Position numbers and translations under genes: made by a program
The notes under the pieces: model-generated
Told to the model about the DNA's origin: nothing
Seen by the model: the letters and a program-made list of their open reading frames with translations, nothing else
The model's database searches: none
Source of the DNA: Pseudomonadota bacterium
Lineage (GTDB): Bacteria > Pseudomonadota > Gammaproteobacteria > Steroidobacterales > Steroidobacteraceae
Assembly (NCBI GenBank): GCA_023428645.1
Contig: JAEYXD010000014.1
Location: 1-64,000, forward strand
DNA length: 64,000 nucleotides
Direction: 5' to 3'
Shown: piece after piece, positions 44,745-53,163 of the stretch
How positions within the stretch are numbered: the first letter of the stretch is position 1
Layout of the letters: each line of letters begins with the position of its first letter

Positions 44745-44783
44745 TCCCCTCCCCCGTGCAACGGGGGAGGGCCAGGGAGGGGG
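44745..44783. repeat. Intergenic GC-rich hairpin repeat, copy 3, inside the MoxR operon
   Basis: CCCCTCCCCCGTGCAACGGGGGAGGG then CCAGGGAGGGGG. Only sizeable gap of the operon (between the MoxR and DUF58 genes). In RNA it forms a stable hairpin that could attenuate or protect the downstream message. Confidence 0.7.
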
Positions 44784-44819
44784 CGCCGCGTCCACGACCG
44801 GCGCTGCGACAGCGTGCCG

Positions 44820-45830
44820 TCATCGGTTGATGACCTCGCGCAGCACGTCGTCGACCGTCTTGCCGTCCGACTCCGCCTGATAGTTCGTGAGCACACGATG
44901 ACGCAGCACCGATGGTGCGAGCGTATGCAGATCCTGCGTCGTCACGTGATAACGCCCCTCCATCAACGCACGCGCCTTCGCGGCGAGGCACAGGAATTGT
45001 GTCGCGCGCACGCTCGCACCGTAGCGCACGTACTTGCGCACGGCTTCCGGCGCGCCGGCCTCTGCGGGGCGCGTGGCGCGCACGAGGTCGACCGCGTGGC
45101 GGCGCACGTCATCGGCGATCGGCACCTGCCGCACGAGCCATTGGAATTTGATGATCTCGTCCGCGTTCGTACAAGGCTGCACTTCGGGCATGCTCATGCG
45201 CGAGGTATTGCGTTCGACGACCGTCGCCTCGTCCGCGGCGCTCAGGTAGTCGAGCAGCACGTTGAAGAGGAAGCGGTCGAGCTGCGCTTCCGGCAGCGGG
45301 TACGTACCTTCCAGCTCGATCGGATTCTGAGTGGCGAGCACGAAGAACGGCGGCGTCAGCTTGTGCGTCGTGCCGCGCACGGTCACGGACAATTCCTGCA
45401 TCGCCTCCAGCAGTGCCGCCTGGGTCTTCGGGGGCGTGCGATTGATTTCGTCGGCGAGCACGACGTGCGCGAACAACGGGCCCGGCACGAACGTCCATTT
45501 GCGATGCCCGGTCGTGATGTCCTCTTCGATGATGTCGGTGCCGGTCACGTCGGTCGGCATCAGATCGGGCGTGAACTGAATGCGCTTGAACGACAGCCCC
45601 AGCGCGGTCGCGAGCGTCCGCACGAGCAGCGTCTTCGCGGTGCCGGGCATGCCGGTGATCAGGCAATGGCCGCCGACGAGCAACGTGAGCAACAAATGAT
45701 CCACGACTTCGTCCTGGCCGACGATGATCGTGCGCACGCGCGAACGAATGGTCGTGATCCGCTCCTGAAACAACGACACCAAGGCGCGGGTATCGCTGCC
45801 GCCGAGCGCTTCGGGGACGGAATCATTCAT
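44820..45830 (-). CDS. MoxR-family AAA+ ATPase
   Basis: 336 aa. Walker A GMPGTAKT at residues 60-67, Walker B VVLADEIN at 123-130, sensor 1 ATQNPIE, and the MoxR lid helices (YVRYGASVRATQFL). MoxR ATPases are chaperone-like AAA+ rings that act with VWA proteins to assemble or activate metal enzymes and complexes. Three VWA-type partners are encoded in this operon. Its start overlaps the 3' end of the TPR-gluzincin gene by 8 bp. Confidence 0.95.
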   Translation of the reverse strand: MNDSVPEALGGSDTRALVSLFQERITTIRSRVRTIIVGQDEVVDHLLLTLLVGGHCLITGMPGTAKTLLVRTLATALGLSFKRIQFTPDLMPTDVTGTDIIEEDITTGHRKWTFVPGPLFAHVVLADEINRTPPKTQAALLEAMQELSVTVRGTTHKLTPPFFVLATQNPIELEGTYPLPEAQLDRFLFNVLLDYLSAADEATVVERNTSRMSMPEVQPCTNADEIIKFQWLVRQVPIADDVRRHAVDLVRATRPAEAGAPEAVRKYVRYGASVRATQFLCLAAKARALMEGRYHVTTQDLHTLAPSVLRHRVLTNYQAESDGKTVDDVLREVINR

Positions 45831-48132
45831 TGCGTTTTCGCTCCTCGATCGTTTGCAGCAGCAAAGCCTGCGCGGGTTTGTAGTGCGGCGCCGTTTCCAG
45901 CGCCTCCAATAAGTGACGTCGCGCCGCCGGCTGATCGCCCATCGCGCGCAACGCGCGCGCCATGCCGAAATGACCGGGCGCCGTATCGTGCGGGTTCAAC
46001 GCGAGCTGCACCTTGAACTCGCGCAGCGCGTCCTCGTGCTTGCCGCCCGCGAGGAAGCGCTCGCCAAGCACGGTGTGCTGATCGCCGCTCAGCGGGTCGA
46101 CGTAATTGATCGCGGCGAACACTTCGAGCGCCTCCGACGGGCGGCCCGCCGCGTCGAGCCACTTCGCAAGATCGCGCAGCGCGCTCGGGTCCCAGCCTCC
46201 GGCCTTGCGATAGTCGAGCAAGGTCTGCAGCGCCTGCGGCCGATTGCCCGATTGGTCGTAGGCGCGCGCGAGGAGCAGGTACGGACTGTCCGGGCCGCTG
46301 TGCTCGGGATAGAGCTCGATCGCCTTGCGCGCGGGCCCGATCGCGGCTTCCCAGCGCGACTCGGCGACGGCTTTCGCCGCCTCCTGATACGCCGCCTGCC
46401 AACCCGGCAGATCGGCGAGCAGCGCCTTGTAACGCTCGCGCACGAATGCATCGAATTGCTTGTCGAACTCCTCGCTCGACATCTTGAACGTGTCTTCGAC
46501 GGCGTTCTTCGTGTCCGTCTCTTTCGTGAATTGTTTCAGCAGCGCGACGAGCCGGTCGAAGCCGAAGCGCTGCTCCACGAACAGGCAGACCAGGCCGGCC
46601 TGCATGTACGACACCTGCACCTGTTCCTGATACTTCGGTCGAATGAAGCCCGAATCGAGATCCGCGATCGGCAGCAACCGCTTGTCGTTCAGCGCAATGA
46701 TCGTTTCCGGCGTGACGACGACGCCTGGGGTCGGCCCCGTGCGCCATTCCTCGAATACCGAGATGCCTTCGCTCAGCCAGCGCGGCACGCGATGGTCGGT
46801 CGCCTCGAGCGTGAAGACGTGCGCCATCTCGTGCCACAAGGTCGAGCCCCAGTGGAACTCGCCGGTCGGGCGCCCCGAGGGACTGTCCATCGCGACGAGA
46901 TAACCGAAGGTGACACCGAGCAGACCGATGCCGGGCAGCGCCGCCACGCGCACGGCGAAGTCGTCGTGCTCCGGGTAGAGCTCGAGCGAGATCGGCTCGC
47001 GCGGCTCGAATTGATAGCGGCGCGAAAAAGCCGCGATGCTGTCCGACGCCATCTCGAGCACGTACGGGCGCATCGCCTCGGCTTCCTTGCGATCGAGCCG
47101 CATGCGCACTTCGGCCGCGCGCTCACCGCCGTTCAATGCGGGGATCGTGATCGGCGTAGCCGTCACTTCGAAGCCGTCGACGCGATCGAGCAGGCGCAGC
47201 GTATTGACCGTCGTCGCGCTGAAGGGATCGCCGGAGTACGCGCGCGTCAGATGCGCGCGCGCTTGTGCGAAATCACCTTCGCGCAACAGATTCGCGCCGA
47301 GCTCCGCGTGCGCGGACCACAGCTCGGGTTGCACCTCGACGGCGCGCTTCAGCAACGCGGTCGCTTCCCGATAGCGACGGCGCATGATTTCGAAATGCGC
47401 GAGCTGCTCGAAGATCTCGCCGTAGCGGGGGTTGTAGGCGAGCGCGCGCTCGATCCAGGTTTCGCGCTCCTTGCCGCCTTGCAGCTGGCCGAGCACGGCG
47501 CGCAGCGTGAAGACTTCGAGCGGCGCCTGCCGCTGCTTCTCGATGAGCCGCAGAGCGCGATCGAGCGTCGCATCGACGGTGTCGAGCTGGCCTTCCTCGA
47601 GATCCATCTGCGCTTTGAGCAGGTGAGCGTCGATCAACGAATCGTCTTGCTGCAGGACTTCGTCGACGAGCGTGCGCGCCTGGCCTTCGAAGCGTTCGGC
47701 GAACACGTGGGCCATGCCGAGCTTCGCGTACACGTCGTTGCTCGAGCGCTCGAGCGCTTCCTTGAACAGCTCCAGCGCCTCGTTGTGCTGATGCGTGTGC
47801 AGGAAGAGGCGGCCCCAACGCACGCGCGGCTGCGATGAGCGCTCGTTGGCATTCGCGGCTTCGCGGAACAGGGTGTTCGCGCGCTGGATGTCGCCGAGCG
47901 CCCAGGCCGCCTCGGCCTGGGTGATCACGTTGCGCGAATCCTCGAGCAGGCGGCGATAGCAGTCGCGCGCTTCCTGAAGGCGGCCGCGGTGCTGCGGGTC
48001 ATCGCACTGGCGCAGCTCGGTCGCGCGGCGCTGGTCGTAATCGATGGCGGCGCCCAGGGCGACGCTCAGGGACAGCGGCAGCAGCAAGATCAGGAGAGCC
48101 GTGCGCAGCGGGCCCCGGACTGTCGCGCTCAT
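45823..48132 (-). CDS. TPR-rich exported gluzincin metallopeptidase-like protein
   Basis: 769 aa. A signal peptide or anchor lies at about 10-28. TPR-like helical repeats span 50-310. A peptidase-MA-like domain follows, with zinc motif HEMAH at 434-438 and third-ligand Glu455 in WLSEGISVFEEW. More TPR repeats (about 590-760) close the protein. All residues needed for a gluzincin site are present, so activity is plausible. Its start overlaps the caspase-like gene stop by ATGA. Substrate unknown; the TPRs suggest a partner-docking role within this operon's complex. Confidence 0.85.
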   Translation of the reverse strand: MSATVRGPLRTALLILLLPLSLSVALGAAIDYDQRRATELRQCDDPQHRGRLQEARDCYRRLLEDSRNVITQAEAAWALGDIQRANTLFREAANANERSSQPRVRWGRLFLHTHQHNEALELFKEALERSSNDVYAKLGMAHVFAERFEGQARTLVDEVLQQDDSLIDAHLLKAQMDLEEGQLDTVDATLDRALRLIEKQRQAPLEVFTLRAVLGQLQGGKERETWIERALAYNPRYGEIFEQLAHFEIMRRRYREATALLKRAVEVQPELWSAHAELGANLLREGDFAQARAHLTRAYSGDPFSATTVNTLRLLDRVDGFEVTATPITIPALNGGERAAEVRMRLDRKEAEAMRPYVLEMASDSIAAFSRRYQFEPREPISLELYPEHDDFAVRVAALPGIGLLGVTFGYLVAMDSPSGRPTGEFHWGSTLWHEMAHVFTLEATDHRVPRWLSEGISVFEEWRTGPTPGVVVTPETIIALNDKRLLPIADLDSGFIRPKYQEQVQVSYMQAGLVCLFVEQRFGFDRLVALLKQFTKETDTKNAVEDTFKMSSEEFDKQFDAFVRERYKALLADLPGWQAAYQEAAKAVAESRWEAAIGPARKAIELYPEHSGPDSPYLLLARAYDQSGNRPQALQTLLDYRKAGGWDPSALRDLAKWLDAAGRPSEALEVFAAINYVDPLSGDQHTVLGERFLAGGKHEDALREFKVQLALNPHDTAPGHFGMARALRAMGDQPAARRHLLEALETAPHYKPAQALLLQTIEERKRNE

Positions 48133-49082
48133 TCGCGCCCTCCTCGTAACGTCATCTGCCGGGCATCGATGTCCTGCTGCAGCTTCGCGAGCCGCACGAG
48201 CACGCCTTCGAGCTGGTCGTAATACGCGTTCGCATCGAGGGTGGCTTTACGCTCCTTGACCGCCTCCAGTTCGCGCTCCACGGACACGCGCTGCGTGTAC
48301 AGCGCGCTCAACGCCGCATCGGAAGTCGCGAGCACCGCATTGCCGAAGCGCGCCACTTGCATCCGCTCCGCGCCCTTGCCGTCGAGCCGCGCGTGCTCCG
48401 TCGCGAGCGACACATCCGCCTTGAACGACTCCGCGACGCGCCGGTTCGCAAACTCGAACGCCTCGGCCGCCGTGACGACATCGTCGCGGTTCAGATCCGC
48501 CGCGTTCGACGACACCGCTTCCAGCCAATATTGCGCGAAGCGCGTGGCCGTGCGCTCGTTGCCGCTCTTCGTCGCGGCAATCACGACGCGGTTGTCGCGC
48601 TTCCAACGCTCGACGGCCGCGCCGCTCGCGCTCGTCGCGTTCACGATCAGCTGGTCGCGCGCGGGCAGCTGGTCGAACAGCGCGCCGAGCTCGCTCGCGG
48701 TGAGATCCGGACCGGGCAGATTGAGACGATATTCCTCGCCGTCGTACGTACCGTGACCGATCAGCACGATGATCACCTGATCGTCTCGTTGCAACTTGCC
48801 GGCCAATGCCCGCAGTTCGCGCCGCACGGTATCGCGAGCGGCCTTGTCCGCGGTCAGTACGGTGACGAGCGCTTTGTCGCCCGTGAGCTTCTCGGCCGCC
48901 TGCGCCAACGCGGTCGCCTGATTGCGAAAGCGCTGCTCGAATTCCTTCTCGCCGCCGAGACCGGCGACGATGAGCGCATGAGTGTCGGCAAGTGCCGGCG
49001 CGACGACGCCAATGCCCAACACGCCGCAGAGGACCCGCACGGCGGCGCTCGCTCGTCGGGCGGTGGCGGCGCGCGACCTCAC
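48129..49082 (-). CDS. Exported caspase-fold protein with Ser at the nucleophile position
   Basis: 317 aa from GTG 49082, which overlaps the stop of the upstream VWA gene (GTGA). A signal peptide ends near residue 32 (APALADTH). The fold follows caspase-hemoglobinase order: THALIVAGLGG, VIIVLIGHGTYDG with His110, and VNATSASG where D-x-C-x-S-G is expected, so Ser151 stands in place of Cys. This suggests a non-proteolytic or serine-variant caspase fold. The C-terminal third is a coiled coil (ERELEAVKERKATLDANAYY). Its operon position between VWA and TPR-gluzincin genes is fixed by 4-bp overlaps on both sides. Confidence 0.78.
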   Translation of the reverse strand: MRSRAATARRASAAVRVLCGVLGIGVVAPALADTHALIVAGLGGEKEFEQRFRNQATALAQAAEKLTGDKALVTVLTADKAARDTVRRELRALAGKLQRDDQVIIVLIGHGTYDGEEYRLNLPGPDLTASELGALFDQLPARDQLIVNATSASGAAVERWKRDNRVVIAATKSGNERTATRFAQYWLEAVSSNAADLNRDDVVTAAEAFEFANRRVAESFKADVSLATEHARLDGKGAERMQVARFGNAVLATSDAALSALYTQRVSVERELEAVKERKATLDANAYYDQLEGVLVRLAKLQQDIDARQMTLRGGRE

Positions 49083-51337
49083 AACCGGCCCCACCACAGT
49101 CGCAACAGCCACTCCCCGAGCTTCAGCATCAGCAGCGCGAGAAATATGATCGGCAGATTCCACAAATCGAGCGTGTGGCGCTCGACGATGCCCGCCTTCG
49201 AGAACGGAATCGCGGCCGCGAGCCCTTGTAGATCGTCCACCGGCCAATACCGTCCGCCCGTCATCGCCGCGAGCCGCTCCAGCACCGGCCGGTTCTGACG
49301 TGTCGCGAAGTGCTCGACGACGCCGTCCGTGCGGCGCACATGCGTCGTTGCGCTCGCGACCGGCCTGTCGTGCCGCTTCGCGCTCATGTCGATCCGATAC
49401 AGACCTGTCGATGGCGCATCGACGCGCGCGACGTAGCGGCCATCGCCGTTGCCGGACGGACGCATCGTCACCGTGAACGGCGCATCGCGCTCGGGCGCGA
49501 CGAGCAGCTGCACCTCGGCGTCGCTGATCGGCTCGAACTGCTCGTCGTGGATTTCGGCTTCGAGCGCCATGCTGCGCTCGTCGTTGTAAACCGTGCGCGC
49601 GCTCGCGAGCGTCGCGCGGTTCGGCGTCGTATCCGCCAGTGCATGTAGGAATTGACGCCAGAACATTTCGTGACGCTGATCCTCGGGGGGTAACTGCATT
49701 TGCCAACGCATCGTGCTCGAAGTTCCCAGGAGGTACGTCGCGCCGCGACCGTAACGCTGCCAGACGAGCAAGGGTTCGCGCACCGCGTCGCCCACCGCCT
49801 CGAGCAGCACGACGGCGCCCGGCTTCGGCCGGCCGAGATCCTGGAAATCCGCGAGCGGCGGCAAGGTCTTCCACGCGTCCGCGTTGCGCCGCGCGTCGAC
49901 ATCCAGGCGCGTTATCGCGTATTCCACGCCATAGAGCGTTGGTTGCGCCTTGCCGTTGCGCTGAACGAACAGCGAGCCCTGCTGCCGCGACGGCAAGTGT
50001 GTCGGCAGTGTCTGCGCGAGCGGCGTGTCGAACCAGCCGCCCGCGGACAGGCCCTTGCGACCCGCGAGCAGCAGCACGCTGCCGCCGCGCTTGTCGACGA
50101 ACTCCTTGAGCAGCCGATGCTGATCCTGATTCAGCGTCGTTGCCTCGTAGCTGCCGATGATCACCGCGTCGTACGCGAACAGCGCGGCGGCCGACGAGGG
50201 GAACCCGTCCTGCAACTCCGCCGCCGACGTCACGCCCTGGCGAAAGTGCTTGTTCGGCGTCGTGCGGACGAGGCTCACGAGTCGTAAGGCACGATCGGTG
50301 TCGGCCGCGCGCCGCAGGAACTTGTACTCCCAGCGCGGCTCGCCCTCGACGTAGAGAATGGAGCGTTTGCCCGCCGCGACATCCATGACGTGCGAACGCT
50401 CATTGTTGACGACGTTGCGTTCGCCTTCGATGGGGTCCAGGACGAAGCGCAGCTCGTGCGTGCCCGGCGCGCCGGCCGGCACTTCGAAATTCACTGTCGT
50501 CGTCGTTGCTTCGGCGGGCAGGTTCAGGTCGCGCGCGACGACCAGCTTGTCGCGATCGTAGACACGCAGGCGCGTCTTCGCCGCGCCGTCGTGTCGAATG
50601 CCCACTTGCGCATCGACGGTCGCCTCCGCGGGCGCCGACGATGCAATATCAACGCGCTCGATCTCGAGATCGGTGGGATTCGTTTCAGGCCCGAGGCCGA
50701 CGGTGTGAATCGGCACGCCGTACGATGCGATCTCCGTCAAGCGCTCCTCGCTCAGCGAGTCGCCGTTCTCCGCGCCGTCGCTCAACAGGACGATGCCGGC
50801 GAGCGGCGTGCTGCCCGCCGTCTGTAGAACTTGCACGAGCGAGTCACCGATGCGCGTCTGCGTCCCGGGAGGCGGAACCGACTCGAGTGTCGGAATCGGC
50901 TGAGCTTCGTGCGCGAAACTATAGAGCTGCACGTCGAATACTTTTTGCAACGCGTCGAGCGGCTCGCCTCGTAACGCGGCGACCGCCTGCTGCAGTCGCG
51001 ACTGCTCTTGCTCGCCATACGCCATGCTCGCGGATGCATCGAGCACGACGCCGAGCACGTTCTCACGATCGCGCACCCGCTCCACGTTCAGCACGGGACG
51101 CCACAGCAGACACAGCACGAGCGCGATGAAGACGGTCTGCAGACTTCCCAACAAGGTGAGCTGTGCTGCGCTCAATTTGTGACGCGCCTGTCGCTGACGG
51201 CGCCACAACGTGAAGACGATGACCGCGACTGCGAGGGTGAGCAGCGCACCCAATAGCCAAAGCGGCCATTGGCTCGCGAATGCGAACGTGCCGGTGCGGT
51301 AAGCCCAAAGGGGATGAGTGAATAGAGCCTCGAACAC
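49079..51337 (-). CDS. Membrane VWA / GATase1-like protein, first gene of the MoxR operon
   Basis: 752 aa from GTG 51337. Two helices near 24-44 and 62-80 are followed by a VWA domain with metal site D100-x-S102-x-S104 (LDASASM). An Ig-like segment lies at about 215-315. A GATase1-like region (GKRSILYVEGEPRWEYKFL, IIGSYEATTLNQDQHRLL) spans about 325-580. A C-terminal helix (LPIIFLALLMLKLGEWLL) ends the protein. This architecture is typical of glutamine-amidotransferase-like VWA proteins linked to MoxR genes. It heads the transcript; the promoter should be in the 211-bp gap facing the encapsulin operon. Confidence 0.87.
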   Translation of the reverse strand: MFEALFTHPLWAYRTGTFAFASQWPLWLLGALLTLAVAVIVFTLWRRQRQARHKLSAAQLTLLGSLQTVFIALVLCLLWRPVLNVERVRDRENVLGVVLDASASMAYGEQEQSRLQQAVAALRGEPLDALQKVFDVQLYSFAHEAQPIPTLESVPPPGTQTRIGDSLVQVLQTAGSTPLAGIVLLSDGAENGDSLSEERLTEIASYGVPIHTVGLGPETNPTDLEIERVDIASSAPAEATVDAQVGIRHDGAAKTRLRVYDRDKLVVARDLNLPAEATTTTVNFEVPAGAPGTHELRFVLDPIEGERNVVNNERSHVMDVAAGKRSILYVEGEPRWEYKFLRRAADTDRALRLVSLVRTTPNKHFRQGVTSAAELQDGFPSSAAALFAYDAVIIGSYEATTLNQDQHRLLKEFVDKRGGSVLLLAGRKGLSAGGWFDTPLAQTLPTHLPSRQQGSLFVQRNGKAQPTLYGVEYAITRLDVDARRNADAWKTLPPLADFQDLGRPKPGAVVLLEAVGDAVREPLLVWQRYGRGATYLLGTSSTMRWQMQLPPEDQRHEMFWRQFLHALADTTPNRATLASARTVYNDERSMALEAEIHDEQFEPISDAEVQLLVAPERDAPFTVTMRPSGNGDGRYVARVDAPSTGLYRIDMSAKRHDRPVASATTHVRRTDGVVEHFATRQNRPVLERLAAMTGGRYWPVDDLQGLAAAIPFSKAGIVERHTLDLWNLPIIFLALLMLKLGEWLLRLWWGRL

Positions 51338-51548
51338 CGTTCACTAATAGGTCATGCCGTGGGTCATAGGCAAGCAGGATCTTGCAAAGATTGCGTCAAA
51401 CCCTACGCGCGTTCGGCGTGCACCCACCGCGGCGATGACGCATCGGCACATCGCACCAGGAACCGAAGGCGCTCTCACGCGTAGAGCACGGCCGGCAACC
51501 GCGGCAGCCGCGTGTCGACGCCCCCGATCCACGATTGCGGAATTCCAA

Positions 51549-51983
51549 ATGACTGACAACAGCGCAGGCTTACACGAGAGTCCCGAGCACTTGAAGCCGG
51601 AGACGATCGACCGCCACCGCGCGGTCGCCTCGATCATGGAAGAGCTCGAAGCCATCGACTGGTACGACCAGCGAATCGACGCGACCTCCGATCCCGAGCT
51701 CAAGGCGATACTCGCTCACAATCGCGACGAGGAAAAAGAGCATGCGGCCATGACACTCGAGTGGCTGCGCCGGCACGACCCGAAGCTGAACGAGCACTTA
51801 CGCACTTATCTTTTTACGCGCAAGAACATTCTGGATATCGAGCACGAAGCGGAAGGCGGCGACGGCGGGGACGGCGCTTCGAGTGACGGCTCGCTCGGCA
51901 TCGGCAGCTTGCGCGACCACGTGCGCGCCCGTTCGCGCGGCAAGGAGCACGAGCGCCACGAACGCAAGGACGCGAAGGAGTGA
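51549..51983 (+). CDS. Encapsulated ferritin (EncFtn) cargo protein
   Basis: 144 aa from ATG 51549. Residues 20-100 match the EncFtn family: EELEAIDWYDQR (Glu31/32/34, Trp38), HNRDEEKEHAAMTLEW (Glu61/62, His65) and RTYLFTRKNIL. These supply the ferroxidase site made between two half-ferritin subunits. A flexible Gly/Asp-rich linker leads to DGSLGIGSLR, the encapsulin-docking peptide, followed unusually by about 22 charged residues. It oxidises Fe(II) and feeds iron into the shell encoded 2 bp downstream. The ribosome-binding site is weak. Confidence 0.93.
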   Translation: MTDNSAGLHESPEHLKPETIDRHRAVASIMEELEAIDWYDQRIDATSDPELKAILAHNRDEEKEHAAMTLEWLRRHDPKLNEHLRTYLFTRKNILDIEHEAEGGDGGDGASSDGSLGIGSLRDHVRARSRGKEHERHERKDAKE

Positions 51984-51985
51984 AC

Positions 51986-52819
51986 ATGAACGATCTGCTA
52001 CGCGAACACGCGCCGATCACGGCGGACGCGTGGAGCGAGATCGACGCGGAAGCGAAGCGGACGCTCGAGGTGCTGCTCGCGGCGCGCCGGCTCGTCGATT
52101 TCACGGGACCGCTCGGCTGGTCGACCTCCGCGATCTCGAACGGCCGCACCGAGACGTTGTCGCCGCCCCTGCAAGAAGGCGTGGTCTCGCGCATCCGGCG
52201 CGCGCAGCCACTCGTCGAGATTCGCGTCGCGTTCGAGCTCTCGCGCGCGGAGCTCGATGCGATCGGGCGCGGCGCGCTCGATGCGGACTTGAATCCCGTG
52301 CGCGACGCGGCCCGCGCCGCGGCGATCGCGGAAGACCGGGCCGTATTCCAGGGCTATGCGGCCGCGGGCATCGAAGGCATCTTCCGCGCTTCCAGCCAGC
52401 AAGCGCTCACGATTCCCGAGGAGTACGAGCTGTATCCGGACGTCGTTGCCGAGGCAACGCATCGGTTGCGCAGCATGGGCATCTCCGGTCCGTATGCGAT
52501 CGCGCTCGGCCCACGCTGTTACACGGGACTGACCCGCAGCACGAGGCGCGGCTATCCGATCATCGACCACGTGCGCGAGCTCGTCCACGGCCCGATCGTG
52601 TGGGCGCCCGCTGCTGATGGCGCCGTCGTCATGAGCTTGCGGGGCGGCGACTTCGAGCTCGCGGTCGGTCAGGATTTTTCTATCGGCTATCTCGAGCACA
52701 CGAGCGCGTCCGTGCACTTGTACATGCAGGAGAGTTTCACGTTCCGTGTGTTGACGCCGGAAGCGGCCGTCCCGCTGACGTATCGAGCAGCGGCACAGGG
52801 AGCGGCGGAAGCGAAATAG
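51986..52819 (+). CDS. Encapsulin nanocompartment shell protein
   Basis: 277 aa. ATG 51986 has AAGGAG five bases upstream. The sequence follows classical HK97-fold encapsulins: N-terminal helix MNDLLREHAPITADAWSEID, RRLVDFTGPLGW, the E-loop and P-domain region, GYPIIDHVRELVHGPIVWAP, and the ending DFSIGYLEHTSASVHLYMQESFTFR. Length suits a T=1 (60-mer) family 1 shell. It forms a closed compartment around the EncFtn cargo to store mineralised iron. Only 2 bp separate the genes, so they are co-translated. Confidence 0.96.
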   Translation: MNDLLREHAPITADAWSEIDAEAKRTLEVLLAARRLVDFTGPLGWSTSAISNGRTETLSPPLQEGVVSRIRRAQPLVEIRVAFELSRAELDAIGRGALDADLNPVRDAARAAAIAEDRAVFQGYAAAGIEGIFRASSQQALTIPEEYELYPDVVAEATHRLRSMGISGPYAIALGPRCYTGLTRSTRRGYPIIDHVRELVHGPIVWAPAADGAVVMSLRGGDFELAVGQDFSIGYLEHTSASVHLYMQESFTFRVLTPEAAVPLTYRAAAQGAAEAK

Positions 52820-53163
52820 CCCCCTTCCGGAAGGAAACAGGAGGCGGCGCACTCGAGGCGTGCGCGCGTCGAGCCACCGATCCGTCCCGCCCACCGCGCC
52901 TCACGCGAGTTCCGCGCCCGCTCGCTTCACACAACTTTTCCCAGTTCCTTGCGCACCCTACGCCCAGTCGCCGCGCGCACTCACGAGACTCGCCTGCCGC
53001 GCTCGCACGAATGTCACATCGGCATGGATGAATGAGCGGTGCCGCGTCGGCACGTTACTTGCTCCTACGTAAGCGAGCATCTGCTCAGATTCGACTACCC
53101 GTTCGCTGCCCTCGCCAGGATTGCATCGTGAACCGCCCGGACCTGCACGCGAACGTAAGGACC
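52820..53163. other. 344-bp intergenic region; no convincing gene
   Basis: Between the encapsulin and LysR genes. It contains the short palindrome CCTTCCGGAAGG just after the encapsulin stop, too short and without a T-run to be called a terminator with confidence. The LysR promoter should be in the right half. Confidence 0.4.
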
